Positions 28,792 through 38,183 of a stretch of DNA of 64,000 nt are shown piece after piece. Made by a program: the position numbers and the translations under genes. The DNA is from an uncultured Alistipes sp. GTDB taxonomy: Bacteria > Bacteroidota > Bacteroidia > Bacteroidales > Rikenellaceae. Every line of letters begins with the position of its first letter. Within the stretch, counting starts at the first letter, position 1. A model generated the notes under the pieces. The model saw only the letters and a program-made list of their open reading frames with translations, was not told the origin of the DNA and ran no database searches. The stretch spans positions 1 to 64,000 of the forward strand of contig CALUNE010000006.1 in the NCBI GenBank assembly GCA_944321945.1, given 5' to 3'.

Positions 28792-30291
28792 ATGGTTATA
28801 ACAGGTGAAAATTTCGTATTGGTCGGCGCCTTGCTGCTCTTCGTGGCGGTGATGGCCGGAAAGGTGGCCTATCGTTTCGGCGCTCCGGCGTTGCTGCTCT
28901 TCCTCGGAGTCGGCATGCTCTTCGGACTGGACTTCATCTCGTTCCGCTCGGTCGAGATGACGCAGTTTGTCGGCATGATCTCGCTCTGTATCATCCTCTT
29001 CACCGGTGGTATGGATACTTCGTTCCAGGAGATCCGCCCCGTTCTGGGACCGGGTATCGTGCTGGCGACGGCCGGTGTGGTGATGACGGCCGTGGTGCTG
29101 GCCGCCTTCGTGTGGCTGGTGGCGCCGTGGATGGGGCTCGAGATGTCGTTCCCGCTGGCCCTGCTGCTGGCAGCCACGATGTCCTCGACCGATTCGGCCT
29201 CGGTCTTCTCGATCCTGCGAAGCAAGAAACAGGGCCTTAAACAGCATCTGCGCCCGCTGCTCGAGCTGGAGAGCGGTTCGAACGACCCGATGGCCTACAT
29301 GCTGACCGTGCTGCTCATCAGTGTGCTGACGAACTCCTCCGAAGACAGCGTCGGCATCGGCATGGGACTGGTCTATCTGGTGGTGCAGCTGGTGGTCGGC
29401 GCCCTGTCGGGCTATCTGATCGGACGACTGGCCGTCTGGACCATCAACAAGATCAACCTGGTCAACCATTCGCTCTATTCGGTGCTGCTGCTGGCCTTCA
29501 TCTTCTTTGCCTTCGCCTTTACGGACCTGATCAAGGGCAACGGCTATCTGGCCGTCTATCTGGCGGGTCTGGTCGTCGGCAACCACAAACTGGCCCAGAA
29601 ACGCCCGCTGATGGTCTTTTTCGACGGATTCACGTGGCTCATGCAGATCGTCATGTTCCTCACGCTGGGCCTGTTTGTCAACAGCAACGAACTGCTGCGT
29701 CCCGAGGTGCTGCTGCTGGGCGGTGCCGTCGGCATCTTCATGATCGTGGTGGCGCGCCCCTTGTCCGTCTTCACGTGTCTGCTGCCTTTCCGCAACTTCT
29801 CGACCAAGGCTCGCTGGTATATCTCCTGGGTCGGACTGCGCGGCGCCGTGCCGATTCTCTTCGCCACCTATCCGCTGATGGCCGAAATCGAGCATGCCGA
29901 ACTGCTGTTCAACGTGGTCTTCCTTTCGACGATCATCTCGCTCGTCGTGCAGGGCACGACCGTCAGCGGCATGGCCAATCTGTTGGGCCTGGCCTTCGAG
30001 GAGCGCGAATCGGCCTTCAATGTCGAGATGCACCACGATGACATGAAGTCGGCGCTGACCGAAGTGGAGGTCAATGCCGCGATGCTCGGGTCGGGGCATA
30101 CGCTTAAGGATATCTCGCTGCCCGAGAATACGCTGGTGATGATGGTTTGCCGCAATGGCGAATACTTTGTCCCGAAGGGCAATACGGAACTGATGGTGGG
30201 CGACAAGCTGCTGGTGATCTCCGACCGCAGCGAGGAGTTGGCCAACACCTACAAGGACATGGGTATCGACGACGTCATGAAGATCCGATAA
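28792..30291 (+). CDS. CPA1-family K+(Na+)/H+ antiporter with RCK_C domain
   Basis: 499 aa. About 12-13 membrane helices form a sodium/proton exchanger domain (about 1-395), with SSTDSASVF and the conserved acidic NDP motif in ESGSNDPMAYMLT. The C-terminal ~90 residues (GHTLKDISLPENTLVMMVCRN onward) are a TrkA-C/RCK_C ligand-binding domain, as in the NhaP2/CvrA type. It probably exports K+ or Na+ in exchange for H+. A short hairpin without a T run follows the stop. Confidence 0.9.
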   Translation: MVITGENFVLVGALLLFVAVMAGKVAYRFGAPALLLFLGVGMLFGLDFISFRSVEMTQFVGMISLCIILFTGGMDTSFQEIRPVLGPGIVLATAGVVMTAVVLAAFVWLVAPWMGLEMSFPLALLLAATMSSTDSASVFSILRSKKQGLKQHLRPLLELESGSNDPMAYMLTVLLISVLTNSSEDSVGIGMGLVYLVVQLVVGALSGYLIGRLAVWTINKINLVNHSLYSVLLLAFIFFAFAFTDLIKGNGYLAVYLAGLVVGNHKLAQKRPLMVFFDGFTWLMQIVMFLTLGLFVNSNELLRPEVLLLGGAVGIFMIVVARPLSVFTCLLPFRNFSTKARWYISWVGLRGAVPILFATYPLMAEIEHAELLFNVVFLSTIISLVVQGTTVSGMANLLGLAFEERESAFNVEMHHDDMKSALTEVEVNAAMLGSGHTLKDISLPENTLVMMVCRNGEYFVPKGNTELMVGDKLLVISDRSEELANTYKDMGIDDVMKIR

Positions 30292-30531
30292 CGGGTCGTT
30301 TGGCGTTCCCCGTGGCCGGGGACCCGATGTCCGTGCGGCCAGGATTTTGACGGTTTGACGTCCGTGCGGTCTGGCAGTCTTGGTGTCGTTGGGGCTGATG
30401 TCCGGGCTGGTGTCTGGGCGGCCCTGCTGTTCGGCTGTTCGGCTGTCCAGCGGTCGGGAAATGTGGCGGTTGGATGGCCTGGCGGTTGGGCATTTGGAAC
30501 CGGTTCGGCTCTTCAAGAAGTTCGGTGCAAG
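30292..30531. other. Spacer between the antiporter and thioesterase genes
   Basis: No gene supported. It holds a small hairpin (GTTCCCCG / CGGGGAC, about 30305-30323) and two near copies of TGACGTCCGTGCGG / GATGTCCGTGCGG in a G/T-rich stretch. The region ends at the thioesterase terminator. Confidence 0.5.
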
Positions 30532-30567
30532 AAAAAGACCGGATCCTCCGTTGTGGAGGGTCCGGTC
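30532..30567 (-). terminator. Intrinsic terminator of the thioesterase gene
   Basis: A 13-bp stem (GACCGGATCCTCC paired with GGAGGGTCCGGTC, one G-U) with a 5-nt loop is followed on the minus strand by TTTTTC. Confidence 0.8.
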
Positions 30568-30602
30568 TTCGTTGTTTTTGCGGAGCGCGTTCAGCCGTAC
30601 AC

Positions 30603-31160
30603 CTATTGCCGGGCTTCGGATTGGGGAATGTCGGTTTTTTCGGCGTCGGATGTTCCGGTCACGGGTTGGAAGGTCTGCGGATCGAAGTCGCCCTCTTCGA
30701 GCGCGCAATCGCAGAAGTGGAACTCCTCGCGGGCCTTCTCCTTCGGAAAGAGGAAGTAGACGCAGGTGGCTTCGGTGCAGAGATGCCCTTCGCAGTCGGT
30801 GATGCGCACGGCGATGCGGACCAGATTGCGGCGCTGCTCCTCGACGCAGGCCCGCAGGACGATGTGGTCGTCCGACGTGTGGATCGGACGGTGATAACGG
30901 ACCTCCATGCGGGTGGTCACGCCGCTGGTCTGGAACTTGCGGAAGACGACCCAGCTGCTGATTTCGTCGGCCAGCGTGGCCTGGATTCCGCCGTGGAGCG
31001 TGTCGACCCACCCCTGGAATTCGGGGCGCGGATGCCAGAGGCTGACAATCTCTTCTCCCTCTTCGTAGAACTCCATGCGCAGGCCTTGCGGGCTGTGGGG
31101 GTCGCAGCCGTAGCAGCGGTAGCCCTCCATGCCGCGCCAGGGATTGATAATGCGTTTCAT
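30603..31160 (-). CDS. Hotdog-fold acyl-CoA thioesterase (PaaI/YigI-like)
   Basis: 185 aa. The central ~120 residues have the hotdog signature TLHGGIQATLADEISSW, with a conserved His-Gly-Gly loop and an acidic residue (Asp) on the following helix. An N-terminal CYGCDPHSPQGLRMEF, with CxxC-like cysteines, is typical of this subgroup. It likely hydrolyses a small or aromatic acyl-CoA. The C-terminal ~30 residues are acidic and unstructured. The ATG at 31160 (MKRIINPW) is used because an earlier in-frame start lies upstream of the promoter box. Confidence 0.82.
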   Translation of the reverse strand: MKRIINPWRGMEGYRCYGCDPHSPQGLRMEFYEEGEEIVSLWHPRPEFQGWVDTLHGGIQATLADEISSWVVFRKFQTSGVTTRMEVRYHRPIHTSDDHIVLRACVEEQRRNLVRIAVRITDCEGHLCTEATCVYFLFPKEKAREEFHFCDCALEEGDFDPQTFQPVTGTSDAEKTDIPQSEARQ

Positions 31161-31185
31161 TGCTTGTGTTTCGGTTTGTCTCCGG

Positions 31186-31193
31186 CAAAGATA
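31186..31193 (-). promoter_or_regulatory. -7 box of the thioesterase gene
   Basis: Minus-strand TATCTTTG, an exact match, 25 nt upstream of the ATG at 31160. No -33 element at the right distance. Confidence 0.6.
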
Positions 31194-31265
31194 ACCATTT
31201 TCCCGCCCAATCATCCGGCCGGCCGGGCGAAACGTGTTTTTCGCTTCCCGATTGGTCGAAAGAGT

Positions 31266-31781
31266 TTACCGATTTGTCGGCTGGCCTGTTTCGTGCTGCT
31301 TCGTCGGTGTCTGGCGGCCGGTTGCGGCGGGGCTCAGATCGAGCGACAGATCGAGTTCGTCGGGGAGCATGCAGCTCGTCGCGCTGCAGATCATCCATTC
31401 GAGGTGAAAGTCGGCACGGGCCCGGGGCCCGGTCAGGCGGATCGTGCGGGCGAAGCGGGCCCGGTGTTCGAACCATCCGATCCGGTTCCCCTTTGCATCG
31501 GTGTGGTAGACGGGGCGGTCGAGGACCTCGAGCTCGCCTTCGGGACGGGCGTCGGCCGAGGTTCTGAGGTCGATCACCGTGGCGAAGGCCACCCCTTCGT
31601 CGTAGGGCCCCGGATCATAGAGATGGTACCCCTGCGGGATTTCGGCCTCCAGAATGATCCGGCAGCAGGTGTCGGAGAGGTGTTCTATGGTGTGATTCCA
31701 CGTGACGCGCTGGGCCCGCAGTCCGAGCAGCGGGGCGGCGACGGCCAGCAGCATCAACAAATGACGACAAGGACGATTCAT
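31266..31781 (-). CDS. Secreted DsbD N-terminal-like domain protein
   Basis: 171 aa with a Sec signal peptide (about 1-25, ending LLGLRA). The body matches the immunoglobulin-like N-terminal (alpha) domain of DsbD: IPQGYHLYDPGPYDEG, and a C-terminal pair of cysteines in CSATSCMLPDE. In full DsbD this domain passes electrons to periplasmic partners; here it is stand-alone, with no DsbD membrane part nearby. The ATG at 31781 starts the signal peptide. A near-consensus -7 box (TATCCTTG) lies 6 nt upstream. Confidence 0.72.
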   Translation of the reverse strand: MNRPCRHLLMLLAVAAPLLGLRAQRVTWNHTIEHLSDTCCRIILEAEIPQGYHLYDPGPYDEGVAFATVIDLRTSADARPEGELEVLDRPVYHTDAKGNRIGWFEHRARFARTIRLTGPRARADFHLEWMICSATSCMLPDELDLSLDLSPAATGRQTPTKQHETGQPTNR

Positions 31782-31797
31782 GGTCTGCAAGGATAAA

Positions 31798-31833
31798 GGA
31801 CGGGGCTGCAATCCGCAGACCGCAGCCCCGTCC
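31798..31833 (-). terminator. Probable terminator of the peptidase-SusCD operon
   Basis: A perfect 12-bp stem (GGACGGGGCTGC / GCAGCCCCGTCC) with a 12-nt loop, 19 nt after the stop of the last lipoprotein gene on the minus strand. The tail is short (TTTAT), so termination may be partial and the DsbD-N-like gene could receive read-through. Confidence 0.65.
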
Positions 31834-31852
31834 GTAAGCGAACCGAATGTGG

Positions 31853-33121
31853 TTATTTGGCCTTCTTCAGGTAGAAGAGCAGGTAGAGACCCGAACCCGA
31901 AGCGGTGGGGCGCTGCGAGTTGTACATGCCGTAGGAAGCAAAGTCGGGGAAGAACGACTTGGAAACGTAGTCGATCAGGTAGAGTTCCAGCATCTCCTCA
32001 CCGCCGTCCTCCACGAGACGGATGCCGACGTAGGCATTCTTGTCGGAGCTGGTCGACGAGGCCGAGAAATCGCGGTTGCAGTTGTCCAGATCGATCATCT
32101 CGATCGAATATTGGATAATACCCATGTCGTAGGGACCCACTGTGCATTCACCGGCCATGGTCATGTTGCAGGTCGTGCCGAAGAAGTTCTTCAGGTCGGA
32201 CTGCAGCGAGGTGGTCAGCACGTTCTTCTCCGTGTCGAAGGTGAAGGTATCGGCCGAGGTGGCTGCCGGGAATCCGACGAGATCAGCGTCGGTCAGACCG
32301 TACCACGAGACGAAATAGGCCTTGTCCGTAGGCTGCTGATCGACATACCACGTACCGTCGATCTTGTTGTAGTCCGAGCCGATGATCGTGATGGTGCATT
32401 GTCCCGGATCGCCCTGAACATACTGCGCGGCTTCGGGATCCACCTCCAGGACGATCTTGTCCTTGCCCTCCTCTTTCTTGAGACACTTCAGCGTCACGGA
32501 AGCATCTTCGTCACCCGGTTTGAAGACGAACTCGGGCTCACCCACGAACTCGAAGTGTTCGCCCAGCACGGCCGTCGATTTCTCCGCATTGACCACAACC
32601 GGGATGTGCATCTCTTCGGTGACGTCGTACCATTGCATGTTCATGGTCCAGAGCTCGATCTGCGGCGATACGGTCTGTTTGAGCTCCATCGAGGCCGAGA
32701 GGAAGTCGTAGATGATCTGCTCCTGGGCGCCCAGCGTGACGGTCGTCGAGGCGTTCGTCCCGAGCATGAATCCCTTGGGCGGCACGAGCGTGATGATCAG
32801 GTTCTTCGAGTCGGTGCCGAAGTTCTTCGTCGTGATCTTGATCGAGGTGACGGGATTGCTGCCGCCCACTACGAAGTGATCCGACGAGAGTTCATAGTCG
32901 TCGGCTGTAGCCGTTCCCGAGAACTGCAGGTTGATGATGTATTCCTGGGTCGAGGCGGCATCCAGACCCGTCACCTGCAGATTGATGTCGGCCGAACCGT
33001 CGGGCAGCAGTTGGGCCTGGCGTTCGAAGGAGATGGTGGCTATCGTGGCCTCCGAATCGTCGTTGGAGCATGCTGACAACAGCAGAGGCAGTGCCAGCAG
33101 CAGAGAAAAGATTCTCTTCAT
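31853..33121 (-). CDS. Putative surface lipoprotein with Calx-beta-like domains
   Basis: 422 aa. Lipoprotein signal ending LLLSAC, followed by SNDDSE, an acidic stretch like the Bacteroidetes surface-export signal. Two beta-sandwich segments resemble Calx-beta modules (GTATADDYELSSDHF; VLGEHFEFVGEPEF). The C-terminal ~150 residues form a further beta-rich domain starting IDGTWYV. Last gene of the operon; it probably binds substrate at the cell surface for the SusCD pair. No enzyme motif seen. Confidence 0.72.
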   Translation of the reverse strand: MKRIFSLLLALPLLLSACSNDDSEATIATISFERQAQLLPDGSADINLQVTGLDAASTQEYIINLQFSGTATADDYELSSDHFVVGGSNPVTSIKITTKNFGTDSKNLIITLVPPKGFMLGTNASTTVTLGAQEQIIYDFLSASMELKQTVSPQIELWTMNMQWYDVTEEMHIPVVVNAEKSTAVLGEHFEFVGEPEFVFKPGDEDASVTLKCLKKEEGKDKIVLEVDPEAAQYVQGDPGQCTITIIGSDYNKIDGTWYVDQQPTDKAYFVSWYGLTDADLVGFPAATSADTFTFDTEKNVLTTSLQSDLKNFFGTTCNMTMAGECTVGPYDMGIIQYSIEMIDLDNCNRDFSASSTSSDKNAYVGIRLVEDGGEEMLELYLIDYVSKSFFPDFASYGMYNSQRPTASGSGLYLLFYLKKAK

Positions 33122-33155
33122 ACGTCGTTGATTTTTGAAGGTTGATAAAAAGGGT

Positions 33156-33365
33156 TTATTCGTTTGCGATGCTTTCATTGTATTCGGCGCGCAGCGCTTC
33201 GAGATACTCCTTGTCGGAGTTGGTCAGCAGCGTCGGCGACGGAAGAATGAATTTCGTGGCATAGCCGTTGTTGATGGGGGGTGTCTCTTCGTAGCTCCCG
33301 CCACAGGAACTCAGGACCAGGGACACGCCCAGGGCTGCAAGCAGCATAAGAAGGTATTTTTTCAT
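33156..33365 (-). CDS. Small lipoprotein, function unknown
   Basis: 69 aa. Signal peptide with lipobox LVLSSC, then a short mature part (about 48 residues) with an acidic C-terminus (EYLEALRAEYNESIANE). It lies between SusD (27-nt gap) and the larger lipoprotein (34-nt gap) on the same strand, which supports it as a real operon member. An in-frame ATG three codons upstream is an alternative start. No family recognised. Confidence 0.7.
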   Translation of the reverse strand: MKKYLLMLLAALGVSLVLSSCGGSYEETPPINNGYATKFILPSPTLLTNSDKEYLEALRAEYNESIANE

Positions 33366-33392
33366 GATTGCCATGTTTTGATCGGTTGGATG

Positions 33393-34778
33393 TTATTCGA
33401 CGTTTTCGTAACCCGGGTTCTGGATCAGACCTTCGACCAGTTCCGTGTCCTTCAGATAGAGCGGGTAGGTGTACATGAACTTCTGGGTGGTGTATTTGAA
33501 GCTCTTTTTCGAGACCCAGAATTCGGGACATCCGTTGCGTTTGAGTTCGAACCAGCGGTCGCCCTCCAAGAAGAGCTCCTTGCGGCGTTCGTTCAGGATG
33601 GCGTAGATCAGTGGCGTGAGGGCATTGCCGCGGGCGTCGACCTGGATCCGGTCCGCGGTGTTGACGGCCGGCAGCGTCGTTGTGGTATAGTCTTCGACCC
33701 CTTCGATGCGGTTGCGGCGCAGCAGGTTGAGGTATTCGAGGGCCTTCTCCTCATTGCCCAGGTGGTAGTAGCTTTCGGCCAGAATCAGACACATCTCGGC
33801 GCTGCGCAGACAGGCGAAGATGTTCTTCTTGAAGACCCGTTTGCTGCCGATCGAGATGTCGTAGCGGATATCCTTCTTGCCTTCGGCGAAGAGGTCGATG
33901 AACGACTTGCTGATCGGGCGTTTTTCGAGATACTTCTTGATGGCGTCGTTGCCCGTCTGGTCGCCCGTGGTGGTCAGGATGCCCGACTTGAAGATCATGT
34001 TGCCGGTGCGCTGCACCTGCGAGGCCAGCATGTTGCGGTAGGCTTCGCCGTTGAGCAGCGGATACTTCGTCAGCACCTGGTCGGCATAGACGACGGCCTC
34101 GTCGTAGCGTTCGCTCCAGAAGCAGGCCCGGGCCAGATAACCCGTCACCACGTCGTTGTTGAAGCGGTAGATCTCGCCCTGGATGTCGTATTTGAGAGCC
34201 TCCTTCAGGTCGTTGATCGCCTGGTCGGCCGTCTGGGACAGGGTGCTGCGCAGCGGTTTGGCCTCCATGTCGAACTCCGTGACCAGCGGCACGCCCAGCT
34301 GTTTGTCGGCCTGGTCGGCGTCGTAGGCCTCGCAGAACTGGCGCATCAGCTCGTAGTAGCACACCCCGCGCAGCGCATAGGCCGTACCCAGCACGTCCAT
34401 GCCCAGACGCGTGTCGCGCTCCTCGAGGTTGCCGATGACGATGTTGCAGTCGCGGATGCACTCGTAGAGCCAGCGGTAGTTCATCTGTTTGTCCGAGAGA
34501 TGGACGCTGACGCAGATCGGAATGTAGTCGCCTTCGGGGTAGGTGGTCAGACTGGCCTCCAGATTGTCGGCGTAGCACTCCAGATAGGCCGTCGAGGTGA
34601 TGTTGCCGATGATGTACTCTTCGCCGTAGTCGATCTTGTTGAGGGTGCTGTTGAGCAGCGAGGAGAATTCGTCGGCGGTTTTCGGAATGGTCTGTCCGTA
34701 GGGCTTGATGTCGAGGTACTCCTTGCAGGAGGTCGACAGCGCGAAGGCCGCAGCCAGTATGTAGATCAATCTTTTCAT
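33393..34778 (-). CDS. SusD/RagB-family nutrient-binding outer-membrane lipoprotein
   Basis: 461 aa. Lipoprotein signal (LSTSC, Cys18). Typical SusD pattern: helical TPR-like core with CIRDCNIVIGNLEE, ALRGVCYYELMRQFCEAYD and the C-terminal NERRKELFLEGDRWFELKR. It sits over its SusC partner as a lid and captures substrate at the surface. It lies 21 nt downstream of SusC. Linked peptidase genes suggest peptides, as for RagB of Porphyromonas (inference). Confidence 0.93.
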   Translation of the reverse strand: MKRLIYILAAAFALSTSCKEYLDIKPYGQTIPKTADEFSSLLNSTLNKIDYGEEYIIGNITSTAYLECYADNLEASLTTYPEGDYIPICVSVHLSDKQMNYRWLYECIRDCNIVIGNLEERDTRLGMDVLGTAYALRGVCYYELMRQFCEAYDADQADKQLGVPLVTEFDMEAKPLRSTLSQTADQAINDLKEALKYDIQGEIYRFNNDVVTGYLARACFWSERYDEAVVYADQVLTKYPLLNGEAYRNMLASQVQRTGNMIFKSGILTTTGDQTGNDAIKKYLEKRPISKSFIDLFAEGKKDIRYDISIGSKRVFKKNIFACLRSAEMCLILAESYYHLGNEEKALEYLNLLRRNRIEGVEDYTTTTLPAVNTADRIQVDARGNALTPLIYAILNERRKELFLEGDRWFELKRNGCPEFWVSKKSFKYTTQKFMYTYPLYLKDTELVEGLIQNPGYENVE

Positions 34779-34799
34779 GGTTTTCCAGTTTTTGTCCGG

Positions 34800-37700
34800 T
34801 TAGAATCCCAACGAAAGTCCGAACGAGAAGGCCCGGCTCTGCGGATAGACGGCTCCCGGCGTTTCGGGGTCGATACCCGAGTAGTTGGTGAAGGTGTAGA
34901 TGTTGTTGACGGTGAACGAGACGCTCATGCTGCTCAGGTGGAGTTTGCGGATCCAGTCTTCGGGGAAGCTGTAGATGAGCGAGATCGAACCGATCTTCAG
35001 GTAGGAGACATCCTCGAGCAGCGTGCAGTTCGTGATGGTCGAGCTCGACGGCTGGTCATCGGTGATGTAGTGTCCGTTCTGGTCGACCAGCCGGCCGGCG
35101 TAGGCGTCGATCAGCCGCGGGTAACCGTCCGTCCGGGGATTGGTCGGGGTCCAGCGGTTGCGCACGTCGCGCGAGACGTTCAGGTGGTTGACGTAGAGGT
35201 CATTCTTCTGCGTGGGGATGGTCTCCTTGTCCACGCCGCTGCTTGCCGATTCGCTCAGCAGCGAGTAGTAGGCCGGCGAGGAGATGTTGTTCAGGATCTT
35301 CGACTTGATGACGAACGAGCTGGTCGAACTGAGCGTGAAGCCCTTGTAGGAGAAGCTCGTCGTGAAGCCGCCGTACCAGGGCGAATCGCTCGTACCGACG
35401 TAGAAGAGGTAGTTCTCCGTCTGGCGATAGCTGGCCGCGTCGGTCAGTACGGCATCCGGGCGCAGCTTGTAGGTGTAGAGGCCCGTCGAGGGGTTGATGC
35501 CCGTGCAGATGCCCGTGAAGATCTTGTTGAGCGGATAGCCCACGTAGTAGTCGCCGTAGATGCTGCCCGTCGGGGAGATGTACTTCGTCAGCTCGTTGCG
35601 GTTGTAGGAGAGGTTGGTGGTGATGCGCCACGTGAAGTCCTTGACCTGGACGGGCGTGGCGCCGAGGGTGATTTCGAATCCCTGGTTGACCTGCTCGGAG
35701 GTGTTGTAGCTCTGCTCGGTGAAGCCCGTGGTCGACGGTACGGCCACCTTCGTCACCAGATCCATGCTCTTGCGGTGATAGGCCTCCAGTTGCAGGTGGA
35801 GCCGCTCCTTGAGGAAGCCCACCTCGAGACCGGCCTTCATGTCGCGCGTGCGTTCCCAGCGCAGGTGGGGGTTCGGGGCGTTGCGGATCGAGCCGATGCG
35901 GTACGAATCGGTGTCGGTGATGCGGAATTCGTTGTCATAGTCCATGATGAAGACCGGGTAGACCGTCTTGTTCACGCCGCCCGTGTAGCCGGTCGCCAGA
36001 CGCAGCGTCATCGAGCTGATGACCTTCTTGATGGCGCCCTTCATGAAGTTCTCCTCGTCGATGTTCCACGAGAAGCCCGTCGACCAGTTGACGTTGAACT
36101 GCTCGTCGCTGCCGAAGTTGTTCGAACCGTCGGTGCGGGCCGTCACCGAGAAGACGTACTTGTTCTTGAGGATGTAGTCCAGCGTGCCGTAGAACGAGGC
36201 GAAGGCATCCTCGGTGATGCTCTGGCCCATGCAGCCGTCGAGCACCTTGCCGTACTGGATGAGTTTGTCGTAGTCGATCTTGCCCTCCTCGGTCTGGGGG
36301 AAGAGCGGGGTGGAGTGGTTGCCCGAGACGGGGTCGTAGCCGTAGCGCTTCTCGAAGATGCTCTTGGCGTAGGAGCTGCGGATTTCGGCGCCGCCCAGCA
36401 CGCTGATGCGGTGGATGCCTCCGAACGTGCGGGCGTAGTTCAGCTGTCCGCGCAGGATGTAGGAGGTGTTGTAGGCCGAGTTCTGGAAGATCGAGCCGTA
36501 GATGCGCTTCGAGGTCTGGGAGTTCTGCTCGAACGGGCGGTCCTCGAAGGCCGCATAGGTCTCCTTGCCGTTGATGTTGTCCGTGAAATTCGACACGTAG
36601 CTGAACGAGGCCAGACCCGAGAAGGTCAGATGGTCGGTGATCTTGTAGCTGAGGTTGCCGCGCAGCGTGAAGTTGGCGCTCGTCGAGAGGCTCGACGTCT
36701 CGTTGATCTCACGCATGAGGTTGAAGCCGTTTTCGGGCTGGGCCTGGATGTAGCTGCCGTTGACCTCGGTCAGGGCGAAGTAGGTTTCGTCGGCGCGGTA
36801 CGAGCCGTCGTCGTTGTAGAGCTTCTCGTAGGGGTTGGCGAAGTAGGCGTATTTGAACATGTCGACATTGCTCGACGGGGCCTTCGACTTCTGGTAGGAG
36901 AAGTCCGTCGAGACGCCGAACGAGAGCCGTCGGTTGGGCTTGATATCCACCTTGCCGTTGAAACTGTACGTATCGTAGCTGTTTTTCAGAACGATACCGT
37001 CGTTGTGGCTGTACCCGAGCGAGGTGTAGTAGGTCACCTTTTCGTTACCGCCCGAGATGGAGAGGTAGTGGCTCGTGGCGATCGAATTGCGGAACAGTTC
37101 GTCGAACCAGTCGGTGGTGTGCTGTCCCAGCTCTTCGATGTAGGCGTCCTGTTCGGCCACCGACATGCCGGCATACTTGCCCTTTCCGGCGCGGATCATG
37201 CCCACGATGCCGATGACCGGATAGTGGGTCGAATTGCCGGCCTGCGTGGCGGCGAATCCCGGGGCCGAGAATTCGTCCCAGAGTTCCTGTTCCCAGGCCA
37301 GTTTCTCCTGCGAGTTCATCAGGTTGGGGCTGCGCGAGGGTTTGGTCTGCACGGTCACCGAACCCATGTAGTTGACCTGCGTACGGCCGGCCTTGCCTCG
37401 TTTGGTGGTCACGACGATGACACCGCCGGCGGCCTGCGATCCGTAGATGGCTGCTGCGGCGGCATCCTTCAGCACGGTGATCGATTCGATGTCGTTGGGG
37501 TTGATGCTGCCTACGCCCGTGGCGAAGAAGTTCGTGAAGTCGCCCGAGGAGATCTGGCTGCTCGAAATATCCGGCATGTTCTGCTGCATGGGCACGCCGT
37601 CGACCACCCACAGCGGTTCGGCGTTGCCGGTGATGGTGCTCTGGCCGCGGATGCGGATCTTGGCGGCCTCGCCCGGACGTCCCGAGGTGGCCTGCACGTT

Positions 37701-38162
37701 CACGCCGGCGAGCTTGCCCTTGAGCAGGTAGTCGACGTTGGCGATGGGCGAATCCTTGATCTCCTTACCGCTGATGATGCCGACCGAGCCGGTGCTTTTG
37801 CGCACGTCGGTCTGCGAGTAACCTGTCACGACGACCTGGTCGATATTCAGTTCGGCGGCCTTCAGACGGATGTCGTAGCTGCTCTTCAGTACGGTGATCT
37901 CCTGAGGTTCGTAGCCCACGTAGCTGAAGCGCAGTTTCGAGTGGAGGGGTACCTGGATGCGGAATTTTCCGTTCAGGTCGGTATTGACGCCGTTGGTGGT
38001 GCCGGCCTCGATGACGGACACGCCGATGAGCGGATCTCCGGCGTTGTCCTTGACCGTACCTTCCACGACGAGCCTCTCCTGGGCCGGAGCCGGCTCCGGC
38101 AGCAGAAGTCCCGTGACAAACAGAAGAATACAGCCTGTAAGGAATCGGAAAGTTTGTTTCAT
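34800..38162 (-). CDS. SusC/RagA-family TonB-linked outer-membrane transporter
   Basis: 1120 aa. Signal peptide (about 1-27), carboxypeptidase-regulatory-like domain (about 32-91, VEGTVKDNAGDPLIGVSV), plug (IRGQSTITGNAEPLWVVDGVPM; SITVLKDAAAAAIYGSQAAGGVIVVTTKRG) and a 22-strand barrel ending in FGLSLGF with a terminal Phe. No N-terminal STN domain, so it is not expected to signal to an anti-sigma factor. It imports large substrates using TonB energy. It forms one operon with the two upstream peptidases (21-nt gap) and SusD. Confidence 0.95.
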   Translation of the reverse strand: MKQTFRFLTGCILLFVTGLLLPEPAPAQERLVVEGTVKDNAGDPLIGVSVIEAGTTNGVNTDLNGKFRIQVPLHSKLRFSYVGYEPQEITVLKSSYDIRLKAAELNIDQVVVTGYSQTDVRKSTGSVGIISGKEIKDSPIANVDYLLKGKLAGVNVQATSGRPGEAAKIRIRGQSTITGNAEPLWVVDGVPMQQNMPDISSSQISSGDFTNFFATGVGSINPNDIESITVLKDAAAAAIYGSQAAGGVIVVTTKRGKAGRTQVNYMGSVTVQTKPSRSPNLMNSQEKLAWEQELWDEFSAPGFAATQAGNSTHYPVIGIVGMIRAGKGKYAGMSVAEQDAYIEELGQHTTDWFDELFRNSIATSHYLSISGGNEKVTYYTSLGYSHNDGIVLKNSYDTYSFNGKVDIKPNRRLSFGVSTDFSYQKSKAPSSNVDMFKYAYFANPYEKLYNDDGSYRADETYFALTEVNGSYIQAQPENGFNLMREINETSSLSTSANFTLRGNLSYKITDHLTFSGLASFSYVSNFTDNINGKETYAAFEDRPFEQNSQTSKRIYGSIFQNSAYNTSYILRGQLNYARTFGGIHRISVLGGAEIRSSYAKSIFEKRYGYDPVSGNHSTPLFPQTEEGKIDYDKLIQYGKVLDGCMGQSITEDAFASFYGTLDYILKNKYVFSVTARTDGSNNFGSDEQFNVNWSTGFSWNIDEENFMKGAIKKVISSMTLRLATGYTGGVNKTVYPVFIMDYDNEFRITDTDSYRIGSIRNAPNPHLRWERTRDMKAGLEVGFLKERLHLQLEAYHRKSMDLVTKVAVPSTTGFTEQSYNTSEQVNQGFEITLGATPVQVKDFTWRITTNLSYNRNELTKYISPTGSIYGDYYVGYPLNKIFTGICTGINPSTGLYTYKLRPDAVLTDAASYRQTENYLFYVGTSDSPWYGGFTTSFSYKGFTLSSTSSFVIKSKILNNISSPAYYSLLSESASSGVDKETIPTQKNDLYVNHLNVSRDVRNRWTPTNPRTDGYPRLIDAYAGRLVDQNGHYITDDQPSSSTITNCTLLEDVSYLKIGSISLIYSFPEDWIRKLHLSSMSVSFTVNNIYTFTNYSGIDPETPGAVYPQSRAFSFGLSLGF

Positions 38163-38183
38163 ACGCGTTCCGGTTTGAATGGG

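Noticed and set aside
27400..31476. A 1358-codon minus-strand frame spanning the antiporter and TonB-like gene
   Set aside because: Antisense to two genes with clear membrane and domain structure and running across promoters.
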